Assembly (NCBI GenBank): GCA_024689605.1
Contig: JAILDD010000055.1
Span: 1 to 55,346 of the forward strand
Direction: 5' to 3'
DNA: 55,346 nucleotides
Origin: Lachnospiraceae bacterium
Lineage (GTDB): Bacteria; Bacillota_A; Clostridia; Lachnospirales; Lachnospiraceae
A program made the position numbers and the translations under genes. Numbering within the stretch: the stretch's first letter is position 1; every line of letters starts with the position of its first letter. The notes below the pieces were generated by a model. The model searched no databases, had not been told where the DNA came from, and saw only the letters and a list, made by a program, of their open reading frames with translations. This document shows, piece by piece, positions 7,160-15,068 of the stretch.

Positions 7160-9133
7160 CTACAATTTTTTCACCCATAATGCACGGATGGCATTCAATA
7201 CCGCTATTATCATAACGCCTACATCCGCAAAGATTGCCAGCCACATATTTGCCATTCCGAATGCACCGGCCAACAGGCACAATAGTTTTATACCAATCGC
7301 AAAGTAGATATTTTCATATACGATGCGCATACACTTCCTTGAAATGCGGATTGCCTTTGCGATCTTAAGCGGATCGTCATCCATAAGGACTATGTCCGCC
7401 GCCTCAATAGCAGCATCGGATCCCATTGCCCCCATAGCGATTCCTACATCTGCCTCCGTAAGCACCGGTGCATCATTTATACCGTCCCCCACAAAAGCAA
7501 GCACTTCATTCTTACCTTTACCGGATAGAAGCTTTTCTACCTCGTGAACTTTATCCTCCGGAAGAAGCTCACACCTGACTTCCTTTATGCCAAGCTCTGC
7601 AGCCACATGTTCACCGACTTTTTTACCATCCCCCGTAAGCATGACTGTTCTGTCCACTCCGGAATTATGAAGCTCCGCAACTGCCGTGGCTGCCGTAGGC
7701 TTTACCACATCTGCAATTACAAGATGCCCTGCATATGAACCGTCCAAAGCCACATGGACAATAGTACCCGGCTTGTGGCAGTCCTTATAGGATATGCCCT
7801 CACGCTCCATGAGTTTCCTGTTTCCAATAGCGATATGCACGCCTTCTACATCAGCAGTTATGCCATTGCCTCCGATCTCCTCAATATTACGCACCAGACT
7901 CCTGTCGATATTCCTTACATCCGCCGCTTTGTCACTTCCCCATCCTGACGTGTACGCATTTATTATGCTCTTTGCTATCGGATGCGATGATGCGCATTCC
8001 GCATGGGCCGCATAAAACAGCAGCTTCTCATCAGATATGCTGGAATGGTGTATGGAATCAACCTCAAACACGCCCTTTGTCATTGTTCCGGTCTTATCGA
8101 AGGCTACGATCTTTGTCTTGGAAAGGGCCTCCAGATAATTTGAGCCTTTTATAAGTATTCCTTCGTGGCTTGCACCTCCTATACCCGCAAAGAAGCTAAG
8201 CGGTATGCTGATAACCAATGCACAGGGACAGCTTATTACAAGGAAAGTGAGTGCCCTGTATACCCACACGCTCCACAGGGGATCAAGCTGCATGATCATT
8301 CTTGCCACCGGAGGGATAAGCGCAAGCGCAAGAGCTGAGATACATACTGCCGGTGTATAGACCTTGGCAAATCTTGAGATAAAGGCTTCCGACTTGGACT
8401 TCCTGGATGTTGAATCCTCCACCAGTTCAAGTATCCTTGATACCGTTGATTCTTCAAAGCACTTGGAGGTACGCACCTTTAATACGCCGCTCATATTAAT
8501 GCAGCCACTTATCACTTCATCGCCGGCCTCTACGGAACGGGGCACGCTCTCCCCGGTAAGGGCTGATGTATTAAGTGTACTCCGGCCGTCCTCGATAACG
8601 CCGTCCAGGGGAACCCTTTCTCCGGGTTGTATCACTATAAGACTTCCGATATCCACCTCATCAGGATTCACCGTTTCCAGCTCACCCTCACGCTCGATAT
8701 GTGCAACATCAGGCCTGATATCCATGAGGTTGCTGATATTTCTTCTGCTTTTACCTACTGCATAGCCCTGGAACAGCTCTCCTATCTGATAGAAAAGCAT
8801 GACCGCCACCGCTTCGGTGTAGTCGCTGCTCTTATCAACAAGGGCGATTGCAAAAGCTCCCAGTGTCGCAATAGCCATAAGGAAATTTTCATCAAAAACC
8901 TGGCGGTTGAGTATACCCTTGCCGGCTTTCTTCAGGATATCGAAGCCGATCACCAGGTACGGAATGAGATAAAGAATAAACCAGAAAGGCTCATGCACTA
9001 TATAGTCTTTTATCACTGTACCATTTTCATCCAGACTTACTGTTCCTAAAAACTTATACAGAAAATGCAGGACTATCAGAAGTACTGCCGTTATGATAAT
9101 GCGTATGAGCATTTTTTTCTGCTTTTTATTCAT
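7160..9133 (-). CDS. P1B-type heavy-metal ATPase (Zn/Cd efflux)
   Basis: A 657-residue metal-exporting P-type ATPase. Counted from the ATG at 9139, it shows TGES at 195-198, metal-site CPC at 304-306, phosphorylation motif DKTGT at 348-352, the HP of the nucleotide domain at 386-387 and GDGINDAP at 551-558. In the last membrane helices Lys618 and Asp639 (FADVGVM) match the P1B-2 Zn/Cd/Pb signature. The usual N-terminal CxxC domain is missing and is encoded separately by the gene just upstream (9222-9440). The ATG at 9133 fits the GGAG site better (nine-base spacing) than the one at 9139. It would pump zinc or cadmium out of the cell. Confidence 0.93.
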   Translation of the reverse strand: MNKKQKKMLIRIIITAVLLIVLHFLYKFLGTVSLDENGTVIKDYIVHEPFWFILYLIPYLVIGFDILKKAGKGILNRQVFDENFLMAIATLGAFAIALVDKSSDYTEAVAVMLFYQIGELFQGYAVGKSRRNISNLMDIRPDVAHIEREGELETVNPDEVDIGSLIVIQPGERVPLDGVIEDGRSTLNTSALTGESVPRSVEAGDEVISGCINMSGVLKVRTSKCFEESTVSRILELVEDSTSRKSKSEAFISRFAKVYTPAVCISALALALIPPVARMIMQLDPLWSVWVYRALTFLVISCPCALVISIPLSFFAGIGGASHEGILIKGSNYLEALSKTKIVAFDKTGTMTKGVFEVDSIHHSSISDEKLLFYAAHAECASSHPIAKSIINAYTSGWGSDKAADVRNIDRSLVRNIEEIGGNGITADVEGVHIAIGNRKLMEREGISYKDCHKPGTIVHVALDGSYAGHLVIADVVKPTAATAVAELHNSGVDRTVMLTGDGKKVGEHVAAELGIKEVRCELLPEDKVHEVEKLLSGKGKNEVLAFVGDGINDAPVLTEADVGIAMGAMGSDAAIEAADIVLMDDDPLKIAKAIRISRKCMRIVYENIYFAIGIKLLCLLAGAFGMANMWLAIFADVGVMIIAVLNAIRALWVKKL

Positions 9134-9176
9134 ATCCATCTACTCCGTAATAATTGTATTAGCTTACTAAAATCTA

Positions 9177-9207
9177 CCACACCGTATAGACTTGCCTGAC
9201 GGTGTGG
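9177..9207 (-). terminator. Stem-loop between HMA gene and ATPase gene
   Basis: A perfect 9-bp stem (CCACACCGT at 9177-9185 pairs with 9199-9207) with a 13-base loop lies between the HMA gene stop and the ATPase start. On the minus strand the following tract (TAGATTTTAG) is only weakly T-rich. It may cause partial termination or stabilise the short upstream transcript, which would make more chaperone than pump. It is not a strong terminator. Confidence 0.45.
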
Positions 9208-9221
9208 CATGTTTCAGTAAC

Positions 9222-9440
9222 TTAAAGATATATCTCGCAGTCGTCCTCAACCTTTTTGCAGTTCTTAAGCACATCCTGCATGACAGCCTTTACATCCGCA
9301 CCATCCTCAAATTCCACACTCATCTTAAGCGCCATGAAATTTACTGTGGCATCCTTTACTCCTGCAGTCTTCTTGGCTGCATCCTCCATCTTGTTTGCAC
9401 AGTTAGCACAGTCCACCTCGATCTTGTAAGTTTTCTTCAT
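9222..9440 (-). CDS. HMA-domain metal-binding protein (free metallochaperone)
   Basis: A 72-residue single heavy-metal-associated domain. The metal-binding motif is DCANCA (Cys11 and Cys14) in the first loop, and the ferredoxin-like beta-alpha-beta-beta-alpha-beta pattern ends CEIYL. It includes an aspartate directly before the CxxC, as in zinc/cadmium rather than copper domains (DCxxC). It is the first gene after the regulated promoter at 9529-9556. It probably delivers metal to, or regulates, the P1B ATPase downstream, which lacks its own such domain. Copper chaperoning (CopZ-like) is the alternative, but the ATPase and repressor types favour zinc. Confidence 0.9.
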   Translation of the reverse strand: MKKTYKIEVDCANCANKMEDAAKKTAGVKDATVNFMALKMSVEFEDGADVKAVMQDVLKNCKKVEDDCEIYL

Positions 9441-9495
9441 CTCTTTTCCTTCCCGGGCATACCGCTTATACCCTGTTTGTCATTTTCTTTTCCTG

Positions 9496-9521
9496 AACAT
9501 ATGAACAGTTATTCATATGTT
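9496..9521 (-). promoter_or_regulatory. ArsR/SmtB-type operator palindrome
   Basis: Perfect 10-bp inverted repeats AACATATGAA and TTCATATGTT flank the spacer CAGTTA. The core ATATGAACA...TTCATAT matches the known 12-2-12 type operators of SmtB/CzrA-like repressors. It begins 7 bases downstream of the -10 element of the minus-strand promoter at 9529-9556, so bound repressor would block transcription. The cognate repressor is most likely the gene at 6799-7113. Confidence 0.85.
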
Positions 9522-9528
9522 TAAATGT

Positions 9529-9556
9529 AGTATACCACCTTATTGATCATTGTCAA
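9529..9556 (-). promoter_or_regulatory. Sigma-A promoter of the metal-efflux operon
   Basis: On the minus strand, TTGACA (9551-9556) and TATACT (9529-9534) are separated by 16 bp. This is a near-consensus promoter driving the HMA, ATPase and ArsR genes. The repressor palindrome lies directly downstream. Confidence 0.85.
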
Positions 9557-9620
9557 GAAAAGTTCTTTTTGAAATTCATTAAAACCGGGTATACGTGTGA
9601 ACAGCTTTACTGAACATAAA

Positions 9621-9657
9621 AAATTGCCCGCGGTTAACCACGGGCAATCATTTTTTT
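9621..9657 (-). terminator. Bidirectional-looking rho-independent terminator
   Basis: Arms ATTGCCCG (9623-9630) and CGGGCAAT (9641-9648) with a short inner GG/CC pair. T-rich tracts lie on both sides: TTTTTTAT on the minus strand and TTTTTTT on the plus strand. It most likely ends the transcript of the gene at 9743-10363 and insulates the metal operon promoter. Confidence 0.85.
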
Positions 9658-9742
9658 AATTCTAAAACTCTCCCTACTGTATAAACTCACCTGACGGTCC
9701 GGGAAGTTTCGGTTATGTCTCTAAACTTCTTATCCCGGAGAT

Positions 9743-10363
9743 TTATGCCCAGGGATCCTCTGCTGCAGGGGTACGGATATCGCTCAGGCACTGGATATCA
9801 TTCAGGAACCACTGGCCGGTAGAAGGCTTAAGCCTCATCTTGATCTGCCTCAGTGAATCTGCACCGGCACTCTGTACAAAGAGAGTCGCCCAGTTGGCAT
9901 CGGGATATGAGTAGGGATTGCTGGTTACAGTTATTGTATAAGGTGCAGTAGGTGTATAGTTGTTAGCTACGGTTGCACCTGCAAAGAATGACCTTGCCTT
10001 GTATGCCTTTCCATCCATCCTGTCCTTTATAAAGCTCCTTCCCATTGCTGTCATGGGATCCGGTCCCCTGAGAGCATCTATCATGGCAAAGCATGTCTCC
10101 GGATTGTTCTCATACTGAAGAAGAGCCACCAGCGTAAGTGCAGCTGTCTTAAAAGGACTGTCCAGAGATGCTTCCGGAAGAGCCATAAGGCTTGCAACAT
10201 CAGTGGGCAGATTCGGGAACGTAAACTGCTCCGACTTGTTTCCTGCAGCAAGTCCGCTCTGGATGGCACCGGATGCATTCTGTACAAATTCACTTCCGGT
10301 CTTCCTTGCCTCGTTTTTGATCATGTTTCCTGCCTGGCTTGCAAATGAATCAAATAATCCCAT
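9743..10363 (-). CDS. Conserved cytoplasmic protein of unknown function (DUF6935-like)
   Basis: A 206-residue soluble protein, starting at the ATG at 10363 behind AGGAGGGAA. Residues 1-45 form a helical, Ala/Gly/Asn-rich head (MGLFDSFASQAGNMIKNEAR). The middle is helical (SLDSPFKTAALTLVALLQYE) with PETCFAMIDALRGPDPMT. The C-terminal half is beta-rich (YTITVTSNPYSYPD, then WATLFVQSAGADS, RQIKMRLKPSTGQWFLND). The pattern resembles the uncharacterised DUF6935 group as I remember it; this was not checked. There is no signal peptide and no catalytic motif. It stands between two terminators, so it is probably transcribed alone. Confidence 0.75.
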   Translation of the reverse strand: MGLFDSFASQAGNMIKNEARKTGSEFVQNASGAIQSGLAAGNKSEQFTFPNLPTDVASLMALPEASLDSPFKTAALTLVALLQYENNPETCFAMIDALRGPDPMTAMGRSFIKDRMDGKAYKARSFFAGATVANNYTPTAPYTITVTSNPYSYPDANWATLFVQSAGADSLRQIKMRLKPSTGQWFLNDIQCLSDIRTPAAEDPWA

Positions 10364-10423
10364 TACTTTTCCCTCCTGTATTTAATTATGTTTTAATAAA
10401 TTTAAACTCTATTAATACTTTAT

Positions 10424-11800
10424 TTAGTTCGGTTCCATAGGGCTGAAGAGTGCGTAATACCCCCAGGGCATATTTCCTTCCCATGACGTCCTGGTTATCT
10501 CCAGGTATCCGTCCTCGTTAAATCCGCTTATATTAACTAACTGCCTGACCTTTGACTTCTTATAGTCGATCTCGTATCCGCCGTCCTCGCTCATGGTCAC
10601 CTCAAGCCCGGATACTTCTTCAACTACATCGCCGTCCAGTACTTCCATATAATCCGCCGTCATGTCATCATAGAAACGGTAATACTCGTAAAGGTCCGTC
10701 TCATATGCATACAGTCCCGTGCCTTCCTCCTCGATATAATAGAGCACCCACTCGCCCTCTATAGCTGAATAATCAGAATCGCCGGTACCTGTACTGCTGC
10801 CTGCGGATTCGGATTCATAAAGGATCTTCCAGTTCACTTCCTTTGTCCTGTATTCGGAAGTGTCTGTCATTTCCGCCATTTCCATGCTTGAGATCACATG
10901 AACGCCATTGTCTTCCAGAGCCTTTATAAACTCTTCCTCCGACTGCTTCTTTGATTCGGTGGTGTCAAATTCCTCAACGCTCACATATACTTCACCGTTA
11001 TCGTTATAAACATATATGAAGAACTCATTTGCATCTTTTATAAGACTGTCAAACTCATCAAAGAGCGCCTCGCGGTCATCCACATCCAGGTAATACGCTA
11101 CATTTGCAGCCTCAAAACCGCTGTAGGAATTTATGGACATAACAATCTCTGTCTCACCCTCAGAGGATATGCTATATATAGCATATGAACCAAGACCGCC
11201 GCTGGCAACGCCGCGCTCAAGATAGCCGGTATCGTACAGCTTTCCGTAGCTCCTGTTTCCATCTGATGTATCAGAACCAAGGATCAGCTCACCACAATCA
11301 TGATATATGTAACACATATGGGAAAAATATCCGGAGTTGTCAGCCTCGAAATACAGCACAAGCTCGTTGGCTCCGTCTTCCCCAAGATCCATTATCACGT
11401 ACTTTACGGTATTTCCGATACCCTCAAGATTTTCAAAAGCCTCACGCATTTCATCTATGCTGTACTCACCGTATAAAAGCCCGTCATAATTTCCGTCGGC
11501 GTCATCTTCCTTATACTTCTTGGAAGTTTTTACTTTTCTTCCGTTATTCAGAAAATCGTTATAAGCATCTTCTGCTTTTTCCTGATCTGAATACGCTTCT
11601 GCGTCTCCGTCCCCGTCAGCAGGAGCTGCAGTCGGAGCAGGTGTAGTGTTTCCGTCGTTAGTATTGATTATCTCGTTTCCGTTCACATTTACATTGGCAT
11701 TGGCATCAAAATTAATTCCGCCGTTGTGATATCCGCAGCCGGAAAGAACTGCCGCCACGGCAGCCGCACATAAAATTGATGACACGATTTTTTTCTTCAT
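10424..11800 (-). CDS. Acidic lipoprotein of unknown function
   Basis: A 458-residue secreted lipoprotein. The start at 11800 has a GAGGGAGAG site and begins a signal peptide (MKKKIVSSILCAAAVAAVL) with lipobox LSGC. After the Cys comes an Asn-rich segment (NANVNVNGNEI), a Thr/Ala/Pro linker, then a very acidic body. The body contains EDAYNDFLNNGRK, an ELVLYFEADNSGYF region like an acidic beta-sheet repeat and several Tyr-rich strands (YYRFYDDMTADYM). Its end (residues about 370-458) resembles a lipocalin-like or META-style beta fold, but without a secure match. It is exported and membrane-anchored. Expression probably depends on the promoter and palindrome at 11817-11841. Confidence 0.8.
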   Translation of the reverse strand: MKKKIVSSILCAAAVAAVLSGCGYHNGGINFDANANVNVNGNEIINTNDGNTTPAPTAAPADGDGDAEAYSDQEKAEDAYNDFLNNGRKVKTSKKYKEDDADGNYDGLLYGEYSIDEMREAFENLEGIGNTVKYVIMDLGEDGANELVLYFEADNSGYFSHMCYIYHDCGELILGSDTSDGNRSYGKLYDTGYLERGVASGGLGSYAIYSISSEGETEIVMSINSYSGFEAANVAYYLDVDDREALFDEFDSLIKDANEFFIYVYNDNGEVYVSVEEFDTTESKKQSEEEFIKALEDNGVHVISSMEMAEMTDTSEYRTKEVNWKILYESESAGSSTGTGDSDYSAIEGEWVLYYIEEEGTGLYAYETDLYEYYRFYDDMTADYMEVLDGDVVEEVSGLEVTMSEDGGYEIDYKKSKVRQLVNISGFNEDGYLEITRTSWEGNMPWGYYALFSPMEPN

Positions 11801-11816
11801 CAGATTCTCTCCCTCT

Positions 11817-11841
11817 TTACTGAACAATCAGTAAGATTATA
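11817..11841 (-). promoter_or_regulatory. -10 element with adjacent 7-bp palindrome
   Basis: On the minus strand a TATAAT (11836-11841) is followed at once by TTACTGA-TTGT-TCAGTAA (11817-11834), a perfect 7-bp inverted repeat. The -35 region is poor (TGGCGG at 17 bp), which suits a regulated promoter. The palindrome would cover the transcription start of the lipoprotein gene at 10424-11800, so it may be an operator. No regulator is identified. Confidence 0.5.
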
Positions 11842-11874
11842 ACAAAAATGCCGGACACCCGCCATACGCTGTCC
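11841..11874 (-). terminator. Probable terminator of the polysaccharide cluster
   Basis: Just after the last glycosyltransferase stop (11884), the minus strand holds GGACA and TGTCC arms around a GC-rich 12-base loop. A GGCATTTTTGTT tract follows. The stem is short, so termination may be incomplete. Confidence 0.5.
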
Positions 11875-11883
11875 TTCTCATTA

Positions 11884-12912
11884 TCAGCTGCTTTTGCGTC
11901 CCTCCCGCAGATTCATTATCATGCGGTGGGTCTTCCTTACTGCCACCGGCGATTCCAGCAGCAGGATCAGGTAATCCCGCTGCTTCTTTGTAAGGTATCT
12001 GTTCTTCTTTATATTTTTCTTCTCGCACCTTAAGTACCGGACGATACGCTTATAAAAACTGTTGTCAGCCGTCATCCTTTCTATCGGTATATGCAACATA
12101 AAATCCAAAGACTGAACATAAGTAAAACGCTCCGCCTGGCTTATATGCTCAGGGTATCTCTCCCTTGCTACCCGCAGCGCCGTAAAGGCATTCTTCATCA
12201 TGCTCTCATAGAGGGACTGGTCGTAATTCCCTCTGGTCACGCTGCTGCCGCTTAATTCTATATTATATCCCGGCGTATCGAGCGTGAGTATTCCTTCCCC
12301 CATCTCCGGAAGCATCCTAAGCAAAAGCTCAAAGTCCTCATTCTTCTCACCCTCAGAGAATTTGAATCTTCTTATAAAATCCCCCCTGAACACCTTTGTG
12401 CACATGGAGGAATCCCCCGTATGCATTATCAGCTGCTCGTAAAAATCCTCTGTCTTTATCACATATTCAGACTCTTTATCCGTCCCGGTATAAAGCACCA
12501 TCGTTCCGTCTTCACTGTACTGCCTGTTCATAAGCTGCGCAGCCGGAAGCTTTTCACGACCTTCTGCACTCAAAGCATTTATGAGTTTCGCATACATATC
12601 GCTGTCTGCCCAGTCGTCTGCATCTATGAATCCCACGAAATCTCCGCCTGTAGCACCTATGCCCGTATTCCTTGCAGCTGACGCGCCGGCGTTCTTCTGA
12701 TGTAATGCCTCCACTGTATCATGTTCAGCCGCCAGCTCGTCACAGAGGTCAGGACTTCCATCAGTCGATCCGTCATCAACAAGTATAATGCGTGAGGGGG
12801 CATATGACTGTGCAAGCACACTGTCAACGCACCGCTTTAAGTATTTTTCTTTGTTGAATACGGGGATCACCACATCCAGTGTTCCGACATTCTTTACATT
12901 ATCACCTGTCAT
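11884..12912 (-). CDS. Family-2 glycosyltransferase
   Basis: A 342-residue GT-A enzyme adding a sugar to a growing polysaccharide repeat on the inner membrane face. The N-terminal domain shows VVIPVFNKEKYLKRC (about 14-28), LVDDGSTDGS, NAGASAARNTGI and metal-binding DADDW (about 95-99). The acceptor-side ED motif is KNEDFELLLRM. The C terminus is basic and helical, which fits membrane-surface attachment. Its ATG overlaps the stop of the upstream gene (ATGA, 12909-12912), so it is translationally coupled. It is the last gene of the cluster. Donor and acceptor sugars cannot be read from sequence. Confidence 0.9.
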   Translation of the reverse strand: MTGDNVKNVGTLDVVIPVFNKEKYLKRCVDSVLAQSYAPSRIILVDDGSTDGSPDLCDELAAEHDTVEALHQKNAGASAARNTGIGATGGDFVGFIDADDWADSDMYAKLINALSAEGREKLPAAQLMNRQYSEDGTMVLYTGTDKESEYVIKTEDFYEQLIMHTGDSSMCTKVFRGDFIRRFKFSEGEKNEDFELLLRMLPEMGEGILTLDTPGYNIELSGSSVTRGNYDQSLYESMMKNAFTALRVARERYPEHISQAERFTYVQSLDFMLHIPIERMTADNSFYKRIVRYLRCEKKNIKKNRYLTKKQRDYLILLLESPVAVRKTHRMIMNLREGRKSS

Positions 12913-13862
12913 TTTTTAGCATTCCTTCTTACCCATTTTGCATACATGGAATCAAAGAAATATGGCCTCTTTCCGTCTGCCAGCCCATAGATCCTGAGGG
13001 CTTTCCTCAGTTCAGGAAAGGCCTTGTTCTTTCTGTAATAGTCATACATTATGAGCATCCCCTTATCCTTTTCCCCGGGGAGATGCCATACGCACACGGG
13101 ATTGTAAACCGTGTTTGTACTCACCAGATAAAATTTTTCTTCCGTCCAGTACCTGGTCACATATGCACCGGCTTCTATTATCAGTGCCTGTTTCTTTAAA
13201 TGTGCCGCCGCTATTGCTGTCAGTGTTTCATCACCTATATTATCATGTACATCATAGTCAGACTCACAGATCCGCTTATAGGCCTCCCTGCACTCATCAA
13301 TGTACCTGCTGATATTTTCCCTCCTTCCGCAGATGAACTCACCGCCGTAATGGACGATATTTTCATCCTCCTCAGGATATAGCTTTCTGCAATCCTCTAT
13401 TATCTTTACCCGCTCCGGATGCTCTATGGAATGACACACATTATAGAGAAGCACTCCCTTATCGGCTTCTTTCCACAGTTCCGTAAAAGCTTTCACGGTA
13501 TAAGTGTCGCTGTCTACAAGGAGGATCCGCTCGTACTCATCCTTTCTGATAAGGTATTCCAGTGCGCAAAGCTTAAAGAAAGCAAGAGACCAAATGAATT
13601 TCTTCGGCATGCGGAAGCTGTCAAATTCGATCCGTTCTATCGCCACGCCCCCGTCCTCAAGTTCCTTTCTGTATTCCTCAGGGATGTCGGCATTTGTGAC
13701 CAGAACTGTCCTGTCATCAGGATTCATTTTATGTGCAGATACAAGGGATACCACGATGTTGCGCATATAAACCCTTATCTTCGCCTCATCTGACCTGCCG
13801 GTAAGCTGCGGTGAATTACCATAGTCTTCTTCAAATGCAAAAGCTGCCGCAATTATGTTCAT
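12909..13862 (-). CDS. GT8-like glycosyltransferase
   Basis: A 317-residue protein with GT-A features resembling family 8. The helix FFKLCALEYL leads to RILLVDSDTYTVKAF, where Asp-Ser-Asp is the metal-binding DxD. Then come HYGGEFICGRRE (about 170-181), where family-8 enzymes bind acceptor, and WHLPGEKDKG, a C-terminal motif with the third metal-ligand histidine. No signal or membrane segment is present. Both ends overlap their neighbours by ATGA, so the gene is embedded in the translationally coupled polysaccharide operon. Donor sugar unknown; galactose or glucose is usual in the family. Confidence 0.82.
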   Translation of the reverse strand: MNIIAAAFAFEEDYGNSPQLTGRSDEAKIRVYMRNIVVSLVSAHKMNPDDRTVLVTNADIPEEYRKELEDGGVAIERIEFDSFRMPKKFIWSLAFFKLCALEYLIRKDEYERILLVDSDTYTVKAFTELWKEADKGVLLYNVCHSIEHPERVKIIEDCRKLYPEEDENIVHYGGEFICGRRENISRYIDECREAYKRICESDYDVHDNIGDETLTAIAAAHLKKQALIIEAGAYVTRYWTEEKFYLVSTNTVYNPVCVWHLPGEKDKGMLIMYDYYRKNKAFPELRKALRIYGLADGKRPYFFDSMYAKWVRRNAKK

Positions 13863-15064
13863 ACTAGTCTCCTGACGTGATCATAACCTTCTGATGTCTT
13901 TATGACAGGCGCTATTGAAAGCGGTCCCGTCTTTTCCATTCCCTCTATGTCTGAGAGCATTCTTCCGTCACTCATACCTTCACTGCAGAATCTCTCACAG
14001 AGTTCCACAAATCTTTTGGCCGCCGTTTCGGCATTCCATTCTGACCTTATAGTCTCATAGGCCGCCATTCCCAGATTCCGGCGGAGCCTTTTATTATTGC
14101 AGAGCTTTGCCGCATACAGAGAAAGTTCCTGCAGGTTTCCGCTCCTGTATACCAGTCCATTCACACCGTGTTCTATAAGATATGGAACAGATCCGGCCTC
14201 ATGTGACGCTATCACCGCACAGCCGGCATTCATTGCTTCATTTACCACAGCTCCCCAGCCTTCCTGCATATCGCTGGTCATCAGGTAGATATCGGCACTG
14301 TCCATTCTGGCTCTTATATCCGCAGATTTTTCAAAGCCCTTTAAGGTCACACAGTCTTCTAAATGCTTTTCTTCTACTGCAAGCCCGATATTCTCCCTGC
14401 ACTCTCCGTCGCCCACTATGGTCATATGGAAAGGTATTCCCCTTTCCCTTAAATGCTCCGCAACGAATACTGCAGCCCCCGGATGCTTCCAGTCCAGCTG
14501 CCGTCCGCTCCAAAGTATTTCCGGCACATCGTTATTCTTAGATTCCATAAGCTGTGCAGGATCTTTTTTTATAAACGCAGGAAAATAGCCGTACCTGAGC
14601 CTTTTTCCCTTATAAGCGCCTATAAGATTGAAGTCAGATGCCACATATGCCCCGGCACACAGGAGATATACAGGCGCGTTCTTTACCGCGCAGTGCTCCT
14701 TTTTATTCTTAAAAAAAGAGCCTGACAGGTATGCCTGCATACGGCCTTTTTTATACAGCCTCTCATAGTACCTGAAAGTAAGCTTTCCGGCATCCAGCCT
14801 CTTGCTTATATACATGGAATGGGTGCCGCCGCATATAAGGGCATCGCAGTCCATCACATATCCTTCACTCACGTCATAGTCATCATCATAAAACGAAGCA
14901 TAGGGCAGGTCTTTAATATCCGATGACCAGCCCATATCCTTTCTTTCGTTCTCCATGATGGTAGTGGCAATGAAATGGAAATCATCCTTCATAAGAGCGT
15001 ACATAGCCTCACAGAAGGGAAGCTGGTGAGGAGTCATGTAATTTGTGATAAAAGTGATCCTCAT
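13859..15064 (-). CDS. GT4-type glycosyltransferase
   Basis: A 401-residue GT-B fold enzyme of the GT4 group. The N-terminal acceptor domain begins MRITFITNYMTPHQLPFCEA. The C-terminal donor domain carries FHMTIVGDGECRENI, the loop LKGFEKSADIRARMDSADIY, and the nucleotide-sugar motif EGWGAVVNEAMNAGCAVIAS (EX7E; about 266-285) followed by AGSVPYLIEHGVNGLVY. All are intact, so activity is likely. It starts four bases after the stop of the preceding GT4 gene and ends overlapping the next start, inside the coupled operon. Specificity is unknown. Confidence 0.9.
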   Translation of the reverse strand: MRITFITNYMTPHQLPFCEAMYALMKDDFHFIATTIMENERKDMGWSSDIKDLPYASFYDDDYDVSEGYVMDCDALICGGTHSMYISKRLDAGKLTFRYYERLYKKGRMQAYLSGSFFKNKKEHCAVKNAPVYLLCAGAYVASDFNLIGAYKGKRLRYGYFPAFIKKDPAQLMESKNNDVPEILWSGRQLDWKHPGAAVFVAEHLRERGIPFHMTIVGDGECRENIGLAVEEKHLEDCVTLKGFEKSADIRARMDSADIYLMTSDMQEGWGAVVNEAMNAGCAVIASHEAGSVPYLIEHGVNGLVYRSGNLQELSLYAAKLCNNKRLRRNLGMAAYETIRSEWNAETAAKRFVELCERFCSEGMSDGRMLSDIEGMEKTGPLSIAPVIKTSEGYDHVRRLV

Positions 15065-15068
15065 ACCC

